Counted from the first letter of the stretch, positions 25,837 through 35,882 are shown. The stretch is 64,000 nucleotides of DNA from DATJGR01 sp963812255 (GCA_963812255.1 CAWEUM010000005.1:434001-498000), one strand, 5' to 3'. The notes: a model not told the origin generated them from the sequence alone. Numbers and translations: made by a program.

Positions 25837-28272
25837 CTAATTCGATTCAGTCAAACCGCGCGGCGCGCGCCCGAGACGCTTCTCCACTTCCAACACGGTC
25901 TGAATCGTCGACAACACCGAATCCGGATTGAGACTGATCGAGTCGATGCCGAGCTCAACGAGGAAGGCCGCCATCTCCGGATAGTCGGACGGTGCCTGGC
26001 CGCACAGACCGGAGTGAATTCCGTTACGCGCGCAGCCTTCCACCGCCATGCGGATCATCGCCTTCACGCCATCGTCGCGCTCGTCGTAGTCGAACGCGAC
26101 GATCTCGGAATCGCGATCGACGCCGAGCGTCAGTTGAGTGAGATCGTTCGAACCGATCGAGAAGCCGTCGAAGCGTCGAGCGAACTCATCGAGCAGAATG
26201 ACGTTGTTAGGGATCTCGCACATCGCGTAAACCTTCAACCCATTCTTGCCGCGCTCGAGGCCGCATTCGGCCATTTTCGCCAATACGCCGTCGGCCTCAG
26301 CCAGGCGACGCACGAACGGGATCATCAGGATCACGTTGGTCAGCCCCATGTCCCCACGCACGCGGCACATCGCGGCGCACTCGAGCGCAAACCCTTCGGC
26401 GTATGCGGGATGCGCATATCGCGACGCGCCGCGGAAACCGATCATCGGATTGGCCTCGTTCGGCTCGAAGTCGCGACCGCCGATCAGCGACGCGTATTCG
26501 TTGCTCTTGAAGTCGGACATCCGCACGACCACCGGCTTCGGCCAGAACGCGGCGGCGATCGTACCGACCCCCTCCGACAGTCGCTCGACGAAATACGCAC
26601 CGCCGTCGGGATAGCTGTGTATCAGCGCTTCGATCTGCGTCCGCTCGGCTACATCCTGGACCTTTTCGGGATGCAGCAACGCCATCGGATGGACCTTGAT
26701 GGATTCGTTGATGATGAATTCCATGCGTGCGAGGCCGATGCCGTCGTTGGGCAGGAACGAAGTCTTGAAGGCGAGGTCGGGATTACCGAGGTTGATCATC
26801 ACGTGCGTCGAAGGTCGCGGCAGTGCGGCCAGATCGGTGCGATCCACTTCGAACGCGACCGAGCCGGCGTAGACGCGGCCATCGTCTCCTTCCGCGCATG
26901 AAACGGTGACCTGCGCGCCATCGTCGATTCGCACGGTTGCGTCCCCGGCACCGATCACCGCCGGTATGCCGAGTTCACGTGCGACGATGGCGGCATGGCA
27001 GGTTCGGCCGCCGCGATTCGTGACGATCGCCGCCGCCGCCTTCATCACCGGCTCCCAGTCCGGCGTCGTCGTGTCGGCGACCAGCACCTCGCCAGGGCGG
27101 AATTTCCCAATATGTGCAGCGTCGGTGATCACGCGAGCCTGCCCGGTGGCGATCTTGGCGCCGACCGAACGCCCTTTCGCGATCAACGTGCCTGTTCCTG
27201 TGAGGCGAAAACGTTCGAGGACGGTGCCGCGCGTCTGCGACGCGACGGTCTCCGGACGTGCCTGCACGATGTATAGCCGACCGTCGATGCCGTCCTTCGC
27301 CCATTCGATGTCCATCGGCCGATTCCCACCGGCCTTGCGGCTGTAGTGTTCCTCAATGTGCACCGCATAGTCGGCCAGCGTCACGACGTCGGCATCGCTG
27401 AGACAGAACCGTGTGCGATCGACGTCGGGCGTCGGCACGTTGCGTGTCGCCTCACGCGTACGACCCTCCGCATAGACCATCTTCATGTGCTTGTCGCCGA
27501 GCGCGCGCCGCAACACCACGCGATGCCCGGTACGCAGCGTCGGCTTGTGAACGTAGAACTCGTCGGGATCGATCGCGCCCTGGACGACATTCTCGCCGAG
27601 CCCCCATGCGCCGGTCACGAATACCACGTCGCGGAAACCCGACTCCGTGTCGAGCGTGAACATGACACCCGCACTGGCCAGATCGGACCGCACCATCTTC
27701 ATCACGCCGATCGACAGTGCGAGCTTGAAATGGTCGAAGCCCTGATCGATGCGGTAGTGGATCGCACGGTCGGTGAACAGGCTCGCGAAGCAGCGGCGAC
27801 ACGCGTCGAGCAACGACTGCTCGCCGTGCACATTGAGAAACGTGTCCTGCTGACCGGCGAAGCTCGCCGTCGGAAGATCTTCGGCCGTCGCGGAACTGCG
27901 CACCGCGAGGCTCAGATGCTCGCCGTATTCGTCACGCAGGCGGCGATACGCATCGACGATCTCGTCGGCCACTTCCGGCGGCAGACCGGCACCATAGACG
28001 ATCTCCCGCGCCTGCTTGCCGCGCCGCGCCAGGTCCGCCATGTCGTCGGCACGAATGCCGTCGAGCGCCGCATGCAGCGCATCGACGGCGCCCGCGCGCT
28101 CGAGCATCAGACGATACGCGTCCGCGGTGGTCGCGAAGCCATTCGGTACCGGCACACCCTTCGGTGCGAGTTCGCGGTACATCTCGCCCAGCGAAGCGTT
28201 CTTGCCGCCGACCAGCGGCACGTCGTCGACGCCGAGCGACTCGAAGAAACGCACATATCGATACTCCGGCAT
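25837..28272 (-). CDS. ppsA: Phosphoenolpyruvate synthase
   Basis: An 811-residue PEP synthase (pyruvate, water dikinase). Order: ATP-grasp domain with LGVDDVPLVGGKNASLGEM, the swivelling domain with phospho-His in GGRTCHAAIVARELGIPAV, and the C-terminal PEP-binding barrel with GSNDLTQLTLGVDRDSE and SGLCGQAPSDYPE, the catalytic Cys. It makes PEP from pyruvate for gluconeogenesis. ATG at 28272 has GGGAGAG just upstream. It follows hypE by 76 bases on the same strand. Confidence 0.96.
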   Translation of the reverse strand: MPEYRYVRFFESLGVDDVPLVGGKNASLGEMYRELAPKGVPVPNGFATTADAYRLMLERAGAVDALHAALDGIRADDMADLARRGKQAREIVYGAGLPPEVADEIVDAYRRLRDEYGEHLSLAVRSSATAEDLPTASFAGQQDTFLNVHGEQSLLDACRRCFASLFTDRAIHYRIDQGFDHFKLALSIGVMKMVRSDLASAGVMFTLDTESGFRDVVFVTGAWGLGENVVQGAIDPDEFYVHKPTLRTGHRVVLRRALGDKHMKMVYAEGRTREATRNVPTPDVDRTRFCLSDADVVTLADYAVHIEEHYSRKAGGNRPMDIEWAKDGIDGRLYIVQARPETVASQTRGTVLERFRLTGTGTLIAKGRSVGAKIATGQARVITDAAHIGKFRPGEVLVADTTTPDWEPVMKAAAAIVTNRGGRTCHAAIVARELGIPAVIGAGDATVRIDDGAQVTVSCAEGDDGRVYAGSVAFEVDRTDLAALPRPSTHVMINLGNPDLAFKTSFLPNDGIGLARMEFIINESIKVHPMALLHPEKVQDVAERTQIEALIHSYPDGGAYFVERLSEGVGTIAAAFWPKPVVVRMSDFKSNEYASLIGGRDFEPNEANPMIGFRGASRYAHPAYAEGFALECAAMCRVRGDMGLTNVILMIPFVRRLAEADGVLAKMAECGLERGKNGLKVYAMCEIPNNVILLDEFARRFDGFSIGSNDLTQLTLGVDRDSEIVAFDYDERDDGVKAMIRMAVEGCARNGIHSGLCGQAPSDYPEMAAFLVELGIDSISLNPDSVLSTIQTVLEVEKRLGRAPRGLTESN

Positions 28273-28348
28273 GACACTCTCCCGATTCGGCATCGCGCGG
28301 GCGCGCGCTCTACCGTCATCATAGCCGCATGTCTTCGGCGACGCGGCT

Positions 28349-29374
28349 TCAGCAAATGCGCGGCAGTTGATCACCACTGAGCATGTCGACGACGCGCTTC
28401 ACGCCGAGTATGCCCCGACTGGAGACACGGCCACGGGGACACTCTTCGACACGTCCGACAATTGTCGCCCCCGCGCTGACGGCATGCCGGCGCAGGATCG
28501 CGACTGCGCGGTCGGCATCGTCGGGCGAAACGAACGCCACAAAGCGCCCTTCGTTGGCGACATGCAACACATCGAAACCGAGCAACTCGCACGCCGCCGT
28601 GACATCCGATCGAACGGGAATCGCCGTCTCGTCGAGTGCGATCGCGAGGCCCGCCGTCTCCGCGATCTCGACCGCCGCACTAGCGAGCCCACCACGGGTC
28701 AGGTCGCGCAGGCAATGCACGGCGATCTCGGCTTCGATCAATGCGAGCACGGGGCCCACCAACGGCGCGCAATCGCTCTCGATCGTCGTCTCGAAGCCGA
28801 GTCCTTCGCGCGCCGCGATGACCGCGATGCCGTGACGGCCGATGTCACCGCTGAGAATCACTGCGTCACCGACGCACACGCTTGCGGGACCGATCGGCGC
28901 CCGCGCAACGATTCGACCGAGCCCGGCGGTGTTGACGAACACCTCATCCGCCTTGCCCCGATCGACGACTTTCGTGTCTCCGGTAACGAGACGAACGCCC
29001 GCTTCGACTGCCGCCGAATGCATGGAACCGACCACCCGGCGCAGCGTATCGATTGGTAGGCCCTCTTCGAGTATGAAGCCGACGCTCAGATACAGCGGCC
29101 GCGCGCCACACATTGCGAGATCGTTCACCGTACCGTTGACCGCCAGCGAACCGATGTCGCCACCGGGAAAAAACAACGGACGCACCACGTACGAATCGGT
29201 CGTGAACGCAACGGGTCCGTCGATTGGAAGCGTCGCACCATCGTGACACCGTTGGAGCTCCGGATCGGCGAAGCCGGGCCGGATGATCGAATCGAGCAAC
29301 CGCTGCATCGCACGCCCGCCGCCGCCATGCGCGAGTTGAATCGTCTCGCGCTCGGCCCGATCGGCTTCGGTCAT
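28349..29374 (-). CDS. hypE: Hydrogenase maturation factor HypE
   Basis: A 341-residue HypE, which dehydrates the thiocarboxamide on its C-terminal Cys to thiocyanate, giving the CN ligands of the NiFe site. The N-terminus IQLAHGGGGRAMQRLL, the PurM-like ATP site (FTTDSYVVRPLFFPGGDIGS) and the C-terminal PRIC with the acceptor Cys are all present. Its ATG overlaps the hypD stop (ATGA). Confidence 0.97.
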   Translation of the reverse strand: MTEADRAERETIQLAHGGGGRAMQRLLDSIIRPGFADPELQRCHDGATLPIDGPVAFTTDSYVVRPLFFPGGDIGSLAVNGTVNDLAMCGARPLYLSVGFILEEGLPIDTLRRVVGSMHSAAVEAGVRLVTGDTKVVDRGKADEVFVNTAGLGRIVARAPIGPASVCVGDAVILSGDIGRHGIAVIAAREGLGFETTIESDCAPLVGPVLALIEAEIAVHCLRDLTRGGLASAAVEIAETAGLAIALDETAIPVRSDVTAACELLGFDVLHVANEGRFVAFVSPDDADRAVAILRRHAVSAGATIVGRVEECPRGRVSSRGILGVKRVVDMLSGDQLPRIC

Positions 29375-30480
29375 GGCCCGCCCCGCGTCGCGGTGCCGTG
29401 GCCCCGATATCGGTAGTAGGCCGCGCAGGCGCCCTCGGACGAGACCATCGTGACACCGAGCGGCTGCTCCGGTGTGCAGCGTGTCCCGAACGCGGGACAG
29501 TCTGGGGGTTTGCATTCGCCGCGCAGTACGCGGCCGCTGATGCATTCGCCGACCGCTTCGCCGGCCGAGCGGACGTCGCCGAACCGATGTTCCGCGTCGA
29601 GGTCGCGGTAGGCGCCTGCAAGCGCCAGGCCGCTCGCACCGATGTCGCCGATACCGCGCCAACTTCGCGGCACGACGCAGAAGACCTCACCAATGATGTG
29701 CTGCGCCGTGAGATTGCCGTCGCGGCGAACCGAACGGCTGTATTGATTTTCGACGACCGACCTGCCTTCCTCGAGTTGCCGTACGCACATGTGCACGCCC
29801 TGCAGAATGTCGACCGGCTCGAATCCCGTCACGACGATCGGGATGCGATATCGCGCCGCGATCGGTTCGTACTGGCGCGTCCCCATCACCGTGCAGACAT
29901 GTCCCGCCGCGAGGAAACCCTGCACGCGATTGCCCGGCGCGTCGAGCAGCGAACACATCGCCGGCGGCACCAGCACGTGCGACACGAGCATCGACAGATT
30001 GCCGACCCCTTCGCGTTTCGCACGATACGCCAGCATCGCATTGGCTGGCGCGGTGGTTTCGAATCCGACCGCAAAGAACACGACCTCGCGCGTCGGCTCG
30101 CGTTGCGCGAGGACCAGTGCATCGAGCGGGGAATACACGATGCGCACGTCGGCACCGCGCGACTTCGCCGCGAGTAGGTCGCCGTCACGGCCCGGCACAC
30201 GCAACATGTCGCCGAACGAACACAGGATCACCTCCGGCCTGGCCGCGATCTCGATCGCTTTGTCGACGTACTCCACCGGTGTGACGCATACCGGACAACC
30301 CGGGCCATGCACCAGCGTCAGAGTAGACGGCAGCAGCTCGTCGATGCCGAAGCGCACGATCGCGTGCGTCTGACCGCCACAGACTTCCATCAACGTCCAC
30401 GGCTGCGTAGCGACCTTGGCGATCTCCTCGGCAAGGTGCCGGGCAATGGCCTCGTCACGATATTCTTCGCGGAACTTCAC
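29371..30480 (-). CDS. hypD: Hydrogenase maturation factor HypD
   Basis: A 369-residue HypD, the 4Fe-4S scaffold on which Fe(CN)2CO is assembled with HypC. Motifs visible: LMEVCGGQTHAIVRFGI, LVHGPGCPVCVTP with the Fe-binding Cys, AGHVCTVMGTRQYEP and the C-terminal cluster cysteines in RGECKPPDCPAFGTRC. The start is the GTG at 30480, overlapping the hypC stop. Confidence 0.97.
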   Translation of the reverse strand: MKFREEYRDEAIARHLAEEIAKVATQPWTLMEVCGGQTHAIVRFGIDELLPSTLTLVHGPGCPVCVTPVEYVDKAIEIAARPEVILCSFGDMLRVPGRDGDLLAAKSRGADVRIVYSPLDALVLAQREPTREVVFFAVGFETTAPANAMLAYRAKREGVGNLSMLVSHVLVPPAMCSLLDAPGNRVQGFLAAGHVCTVMGTRQYEPIAARYRIPIVVTGFEPVDILQGVHMCVRQLEEGRSVVENQYSRSVRRDGNLTAQHIIGEVFCVVPRSWRGIGDIGASGLALAGAYRDLDAEHRFGDVRSAGEAVGECISGRVLRGECKPPDCPAFGTRCTPEQPLGVTMVSSEGACAAYYRYRGHGTATRGGP

Positions 30481-30731
30481 GATGCCTCTGCGTCGGGCTC
30501 GAAACGCTCGCCAATTTCGCGCAGATGTGCGAAGACACGCTGCGCTTCGGCCTCGTCGATCACGGTGATCGCGAAACCGACATGGACGAGCACGTAGTTG
30601 CCGACGATCGCCTCCGGCACGAACGCGAGATTGATTTCCTTGACGATGCCGCCGAAATCGACGCGTCCGACGCGCGTCAGCGGATCGTCGCCGGAGACGC
30701 TCGACACCCGGCCTGGAATCGCTAGACACAT
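30477..30731 (-). CDS. hypC: Hydrogenase assembly chaperone HypC
   Basis: An 84-residue HypC starting MCLAIPGRVSS, with the essential N-terminal Cys2 that carries the iron moiety to the large subunit, and VGNYVLVHVGFAITVIDEAE. Its start overlaps the hypF end by ten bases. Confidence 0.96.
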   Translation of the reverse strand: MCLAIPGRVSSVSGDDPLTRVGRVDFGGIVKEINLAFVPEAIVGNYVLVHVGFAITVIDEAEAQRVFAHLREIGERFEPDAEAS

Positions 30732-33046
30732 CGAGTCGGCTCCGTCCACCCACGCCACGCGACCCACGCGGCCTGACCGAGGGCGATACCGCCGTCGTTC
30801 GGCGGAACGCGTCGGTGCCAGATCGCCTCGAACCCGGCGGCGCGCAACGCCCCGACCGCCGCTTCGGTCAAGCGCGCGTTCTGGAAGCAGCCGCCGGTGA
30901 GAATCACCCGACGTTCGCCGAGACGCTGCGCGACCGCAACGATCCCTTCGGCCAGTCCACTGTGCAGCGCCGCCGAAATGTCCGAGATCGGGGTGCGTGC
31001 CGCCAGATCCTCGAGCACCGCATCCAGCGCACACCGCCAATCGAGAATCATCGCCTCGCCCCCATCGACCGGGTCACGCAGCACAAACGGGTAGCTTCGC
31101 GCCTGCGCTGAACCGGCTGCGCTCCATTCGAGTTCCGCCGCCGCCTGCCCCTCGTACGACGCGTGTTGCCGCACACCGCACAGCGCGGCGAACGCGTCGA
31201 ACAGGCGTCCCACGCTGGACGCAAACGGCGCGTTGATGCCGCGGTCCAGCATCGCGCGCAGCACCGCGGCTTCGTTACGCGTGAACGCGGCCACCGGCGC
31301 CAGCCACGTCATATCGAACGTGGCGTCACCGAATGCCGCATACAACAACCCCATCGCCGCGCGCCGCGGTTCGCGCGCCGCCGCGTCGCCGCCCGGCAGC
31401 CGGAACGGCGCGAGATGCGCGACGCGTCGCCAGCCGGTTTCGCTCACCGCGAGGAATTCGCCGCCCCAGACCGTGCCGTCGGCGCCATAGCCCGCGCCGT
31501 CCCATGCAACCCCGAGCAACGGCGGCGTGACCCCATGCTCCGCCATGCACGCGGCAACGTGAGCGAGGTGATGCTGCACGCCGACGACCGGCGCACCGAA
31601 CGCCTCCGCCGTGCAGCTCGATGCGTAGTCCGGATGCAGGTCGCGCACGATCACGCTGGCGCGCGTCGCATGCAGGTGCATCAGATCTGCACACACGCGC
31701 GTGTGCGCCGTACGCGCATCGTCCGTCTGCAGATCGCCGATGTGCTGACTGAGCACTGCGGCGTTCGTGGATGTCACTGCGACGGTCGCCTTCAGATGCC
31801 CGCCGAGCGCGAGCACGCCTGCCGCAGCGCCTTCGATTGCGATCGGCGCGGGCGCATATCCGCGGGCACGGCGCAACATCAGTTCGCGACCGCAGACCAC
31901 GCGCAGCACGGAATCGTCGATCGCGCGGACGATCGGCCGATCGTGCACGAGGTGGCAATCGGCGATGCCATGCAGACGACGCAGCGCATCGCGCTCGTCC
32001 GTAACAATCGGTTCGTCGGCGACGTTGCCGCTCGTTGCAACCAGCGGAAATGCGAGCTCTCGCAGCAGCAGGTGCTGTATCGGCGCATACGGCAGCAACG
32101 CGCCGATCCACGGATTACCCGGCGCGACGGCTGCGGCGAGCGATCCTCCGACACCTCGCAGCAGCATGATCGGGCGAGCCGGCGAGATCAGCAGGTCGCG
32201 TTCGAGCTCCGAGACACGACAGGCCTGCTCGATATCGGCGAGCACCGGAAACATCACCGCAAACGGCTTTGCATCGCGTCGCTTGCGCTGCCGAAGCCGG
32301 GCGACCGCGGCTTCGTTGCGTGCGTCGACCATCAGGTGGAAGCCTCCGATCCCCTTGACGCTAACGATCTTGCCCGAGCGCAGCGCGGCTGCCGCCGCGA
32401 GTATCGCGTCGTGATCACGGTACGACGTCGCGCCAGCCGCATCCCACAGCGCGACACGCGGACCACACTCCGGACAGGCGTTCGGTTCCGCATGGAAGCG
32501 GCGGCTCCGCGGATCTCGATACTCGCTAACGCACGCGCGGCACATCTGAAAGCCGCGCATCGATGTCCGTTCGCGATCGTATGGAAGGTCTTCGATGATG
32601 CTGTAGCGGGGTCCGCATTGGGTACAGTTGATGAACGGGTAGCCTGCGCGGCGGTCGCGTGCATCGAACAGTTCACTGAGGCAGTCGGCGCACGTAGCGA
32701 GATCGGCGACCAGCGCAGTCGTGCCCGCGTTCATCTGGCTCGCGCGAATCGCGAACGAGGTATCGCCAAGGATCGTCAGTTCGCGCGCCTCGACCGCAAC
32801 GACAACGGCGTTCGCCGGCGGCGCATCGTGCAGCGAATCGACGAGATCGCAGATGTGCGCGCGCGTACCTTCCACCTCCATGATCACACCGTCGCTCGCG
32901 TTACCGACCCAGCCGGTCAACCCGAGCTGTATCGCGCGGCGGTAGACGAACGGTCGAAAGCCGACGCCTTGCACCGTGCCGCGTACGACGATGTGCATGC
33001 GCGCGGCGCTGTGCGCATTTGCGCCCGATGCATCGGCGAACCGCAT
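30722..33046 (-). CDS. hypF: Carbamoyltransferase HypF
   Basis: A 774-residue HypF. Domains in order: acylphosphatase-like (IVVRGTVQGVGFRPFVYRRA, from about residue 18), two zinc fingers (CADCLSEL..CTQCG and CRAC..CPECG), a YrdC-like domain, and a Kae1-like domain with HHLAHVAACMAEHG. It activates carbamoyl phosphate and transfers the carbamoyl group to HypE. The start ATG at 33046 adds 16 residues ahead of the acylphosphatase strand; a second ATG at residue 17 is an alternative. Confidence 0.96.
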   Translation of the reverse strand: MRFADASGANAHSAARMHIVVRGTVQGVGFRPFVYRRAIQLGLTGWVGNASDGVIMEVEGTRAHICDLVDSLHDAPPANAVVVAVEARELTILGDTSFAIRASQMNAGTTALVADLATCADCLSELFDARDRRAGYPFINCTQCGPRYSIIEDLPYDRERTSMRGFQMCRACVSEYRDPRSRRFHAEPNACPECGPRVALWDAAGATSYRDHDAILAAAAALRSGKIVSVKGIGGFHLMVDARNEAAVARLRQRKRRDAKPFAVMFPVLADIEQACRVSELERDLLISPARPIMLLRGVGGSLAAAVAPGNPWIGALLPYAPIQHLLLRELAFPLVATSGNVADEPIVTDERDALRRLHGIADCHLVHDRPIVRAIDDSVLRVVCGRELMLRRARGYAPAPIAIEGAAAGVLALGGHLKATVAVTSTNAAVLSQHIGDLQTDDARTAHTRVCADLMHLHATRASVIVRDLHPDYASSCTAEAFGAPVVGVQHHLAHVAACMAEHGVTPPLLGVAWDGAGYGADGTVWGGEFLAVSETGWRRVAHLAPFRLPGGDAAAREPRRAAMGLLYAAFGDATFDMTWLAPVAAFTRNEAAVLRAMLDRGINAPFASSVGRLFDAFAALCGVRQHASYEGQAAAELEWSAAGSAQARSYPFVLRDPVDGGEAMILDWRCALDAVLEDLAARTPISDISAALHSGLAEGIVAVAQRLGERRVILTGGCFQNARLTEAAVGALRAAGFEAIWHRRVPPNDGGIALGQAAWVAWRGWTEPTRCV

Positions 33047-33051
33047 CGCTC

Positions 33052-33315
33052 TCAGGTCTCCACTTCGAGGTCGCGCAACACGATGTCCTGCGCATTCGCG
33101 TGATCCGGATCGTCGGATACCGTCACGTCGAGCCGTGCACCTTCGGCAATCGTGCCGCGCGCGGCCCGCTCGAAGTGTTCGGCGAAGTGACTCGCCGACA
33201 GATGGCTGAGCGCACCGATCCAAACGGATACCGCAGCCACGCGCTCGGCATGCTCCGCGCGTGCGACATCGGTGATGCGTCGCATCAGATTCGTCATCAG
33301 AGACGCTTCATGCAT
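33052..33315 (-). CDS. hypA: HypA-like nickel chaperone lacking the zinc domain
   Basis: An 87-residue HypA relative. It has the Ni-binding N-terminus MHEASLMTNLMRRITD with His2, the core VWIGALSHLSASHFAEHFER and TIAEGARLDV, and the family C-terminal strand IVLRDLEVET. The roughly 30-residue zinc-finger segment with two CxxC motifs between these parts is missing, and no Cys remains in the protein. It lies between the protease (8-base overlap) and hypF (5-base gap). It may still pass nickel, but not in the usual zinc-stabilised form. Confidence 0.85.
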   Translation of the reverse strand: MHEASLMTNLMRRITDVARAEHAERVAAVSVWIGALSHLSASHFAEHFERAARGTIAEGARLDVTVSDDPDHANAQDIVLRDLEVET

Positions 33316-33796
33316 GCCGCGTCTCCTCGCCCGACTCGACACTGCACGCGTCGGAGCCGGCGTCGTAAATCTCGCCGCGCACGCGTTGCGCCACCGTGCC
33401 GACCGCCGCGTTGACCGCATTCGACATCGGCGCACCCGTTTCGAACGAGCCGCCCTCGATGGCGTAGACGACGCAGCGCGGCGGCAGTTCGCCGAGCGCT
33501 CGGGCCAATTCGATCGCCTGGCCGAGACCGAAACCATGCGTGGATACACCGAACGCGCCATTCGGTAGCGGCCCGGTACTCGCGTCGATGCGTCGTATCG
33601 TTCCGGCAGCCCCACCCGAACTGCACGCATCGACAATGAACGCATCCGTCACGCGCTCGAAATATGCGATCAGCGTGGTCGCCTCGCCATCGTGCTCGAC
33701 GACGGCGACATCTGCCGGGAGCGTGCGCCGCAGCAACCCGACGACCGCGCGACCGGCGGCGTCGTCGCCTCGATCGAGGTTCCCGATGCCGAGCAC
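33308..33796 (-). CDS. Hydrogenase maturation endopeptidase
   Basis: A 162-residue Ni-dependent protease of the HyaD/HybD/HycI family: VLGIGNLDRGDDAAGRAVV at the N-terminus, AFIVDACSSGG and STHGFGLGQAIELARAL, holding the conserved Asp and His that bind nickel. It should cleave the C-terminus of the hydrogenase large subunit immediately upstream. The start is a GTG at 33796 with GGAG upstream. Confidence 0.92.
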   Translation of the reverse strand: MLGIGNLDRGDDAAGRAVVGLLRRTLPADVAVVEHDGEATTLIAYFERVTDAFIVDACSSGGAAGTIRRIDASTGPLPNGAFGVSTHGFGLGQAIELARALGELPPRCVVYAIEGGSFETGAPMSNAVNAAVGTVAQRVRGEIYDAGSDACSVESGEETRHA

Positions 33797-33824
33797 GAGA
33801 CATCTCCGCGCCTTATTTGGGTAG

Positions 33825-35114
33825 TTAGGCACGGTCGACTTCGAGCCGCAGGAAATGGGTCGCACACGAAATACACGGATCGTGATTGCGTACCGCCTGC
33901 TCGCAGCGATGCTGCAGTTCCGGGTCGGGCAGGTCGAGCCAGCCACCGACGAAACCCGACAGATCGTCTTCGATGCTCGCCTGGTTCTGAGAGGTCGGCG
34001 GCACGATGCGCGCGTCCGCGATCGTTCCGTCGGCGTCGAGGCGATACCGGTGGTACAGCAGACCACGCGGCGCCTCGGTCGCCGCGTAGCCGATCCCGGC
34101 ACGCGGCGTCACTACGACCGCGGGCTCGTCCGGCTCGCGATAACCTTCAATCAGCCGCAGCGCTTCATCGCACGCATACAGCACCTCGACCGCGCGAACG
34201 ACGATGCTTCGGAACGGGTTCGTGCAGGTCGGCTCGAGCCCCGCTGCGCGCGCGGCGTCCTGGGCGAGCGAAGAGAGTCGGTCGAAATTGAGGCTGTAGC
34301 GCGCGAGCGGGCCGACGAGGTAGTGCCCGCCGCCGCGCAGATTCGCGTGCAGCGCTGTCGAACGTTCGACGTGGGTCTCTTCGAAGTGTTCCTCGTATCG
34401 TTGCGCGGCGATGTCGAGTCCGCGGTTCGACGCGATGCGGCCCTCGTTGAACGGATACTGCGCATCGTGCCGCAGCGCGACGAATTGATAGTCACGCTCG
34501 CAGTCCGGGAACTCGAAGCCACCGACCCATCGAACAGTCTCCAACGCGGCATCGCGGACGGATTTCAGTTGTTCGGCGAGCGGTGCCAATTCGGCGCGGC
34601 GCGGCGTACGGTAGAAGCCGCCGACGCGGACATTGATCGGGTGAATTTCGCGTCCGCCGAGCAATGACAGAATCGCGTTGCCGGCTTTCTTGATTGCGAG
34701 CCCGCGGCGCACCAGTTCGGGATGATCGCGCGCCATGTCGATCGCCCCGTCGTAGCCGAGGAAGTCGGGCGCATGCAGCATGTAGATGTGCAGCGCATGG
34801 CTCTCGATCCATTCCCCGCAATACAACAACCGGCGCAGGTCGCGAAGCGGTCCAGTGACGCGAATGCCGAGCGCGTTCTCGATCGCGTGCACGGCGCTCA
34901 TCTGATACGCGACCGGACAGATGCCGCAGATCCGCGCGGTGATGTCCGGCGCTTCGCCATACGCTCGGCCGCGCAGCAACGCTTCGAAGAATCGGGGCGG
35001 CTCGAAAATGGTGAGCTCGGTCGACTCGACCGCACCGTCGCGGATGACGACCTTCAGGGCCCCCTCGCCTTCGACACGCGCGAGATAGTCGACATGGATT
35101 GTCCTACGCGTCAT
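33825..35114 (-). CDS. hyhL: NiFe hydrogenase large (alpha) subunit, group 3b type
   Basis: A 429-residue large subunit. The N-terminal nickel ligands are C63 and C66 in RICGICPVAYQMS, and the C-terminal ones C414 and C417 in DPCISCATHFL. The final nine residues after His420 form the peptide removed by the maturation protease. Sequence style and partners (NAD(P)-binding gamma, Fe-S beta) match the cytosolic bidirectional group 3b enzymes (sulfhydrogenase type). The start overlaps the delta gene by four bases. Confidence 0.95.
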   Translation of the reverse strand: MTRRTIHVDYLARVEGEGALKVVIRDGAVESTELTIFEPPRFFEALLRGRAYGEAPDITARICGICPVAYQMSAVHAIENALGIRVTGPLRDLRRLLYCGEWIESHALHIYMLHAPDFLGYDGAIDMARDHPELVRRGLAIKKAGNAILSLLGGREIHPINVRVGGFYRTPRRAELAPLAEQLKSVRDAALETVRWVGGFEFPDCERDYQFVALRHDAQYPFNEGRIASNRGLDIAAQRYEEHFEETHVERSTALHANLRGGGHYLVGPLARYSLNFDRLSSLAQDAARAAGLEPTCTNPFRSIVVRAVEVLYACDEALRLIEGYREPDEPAVVVTPRAGIGYAATEAPRGLLYHRYRLDADGTIADARIVPPTSQNQASIEDDLSGFVGGWLDLPDPELQHRCEQAVRNHDPCISCATHFLRLEVDRA

Positions 35115-35881
35115 GGCGTTTCGCTCTCTTCCCTGAATGCGCCGGCATTGCTGTTGAACGTACGATAGACGCGAACCAGGTCCTGATCGTTCATGCCCAG
35201 CGCACGCAGCGAACCCCGCAGCCCGGCCGGGTTTGGCGTTTCGGCGGGCCCGTAACAGCCGTAGCACCCGCGATGATAGGCGGGGCACAGTGCGCCGCAG
35301 CCGGCTTGCGTGACCGGCCCGAGGCACGGTGTGCCGCGTGCCACCATAACGCAGACATTGCCCGCCAGCTTGCAGTCGACACAGACGCTGTGTCGCGGCG
35401 TGACCGGTGCGCGCTGCGACAAATACGCGCTTACGACCTCGAGCAGTTGGTGCTTGTTGATCGGACAGCCGCGCAATTCGAAATCGACCGCAACGTGATC
35501 CGCGATTGCCGTCGATGTCGAGAGCGTCTGGATGTATTCGGGCCGCGCGTAGACGATGGACGTATATTCGCGCACGTCGGCGAAATTGCGCAGCGCCTGT
35601 ATTCCGCCAGCGGTGGCGCACGCGCCGATCGTCACGAGAAACCGCGACGCACGACGAATCTGCACAATGCGCTGCGCATCCACCTGAGTCGTGACCGACC
35701 CTTCTACCAACGAGAGATCGAAGGGGCCCTTCACGGTCGCGCGCGTCGCTTCCGCGAAGTGCGCGATCTCCACCGCGTCCGCGACCTCGAGCAACTCGTC
35801 CTCGCAATCGAGCAGACTGAGCTGGCAGCCGTCGCACGACGCGAACTTCCAGACAGCCAGTTTGGGGCGCCGTTTGCGCAC
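35111..35881 (-). CDS. hyhS: NiFe hydrogenase small (delta) subunit
   Basis: A 256-residue small subunit with the proximal cluster cysteines in WKFASCDGCQLSLLDCEDEL and TIGACATAGG, and two further clusters in CVDCKLAGNVC and GCGALCPAYHRGCYGCYGP. It passes electrons between the NiFe site and the diaphorase subunits. No signal peptide, so cytosolic. Start is GTG 35881, one base after the gamma stop. Confidence 0.94.
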   Translation of the reverse strand: MRKRRPKLAVWKFASCDGCQLSLLDCEDELLEVADAVEIAHFAEATRATVKGPFDLSLVEGSVTTQVDAQRIVQIRRASRFLVTIGACATAGGIQALRNFADVREYTSIVYARPEYIQTLSTSTAIADHVAVDFELRGCPINKHQLLEVVSAYLSQRAPVTPRHSVCVDCKLAGNVCVMVARGTPCLGPVTQAGCGALCPAYHRGCYGCYGPAETPNPAGLRGSLRALGMNDQDLVRVYRTFNSNAGAFREESETP

Positions 35882-35882
35882 G

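Noticed and set aside
31163..33103. 646-codon plus-strand frame antisense to hypF
   Set aside because: hypF is certain; the frame is a shadow due to high third-position GC.
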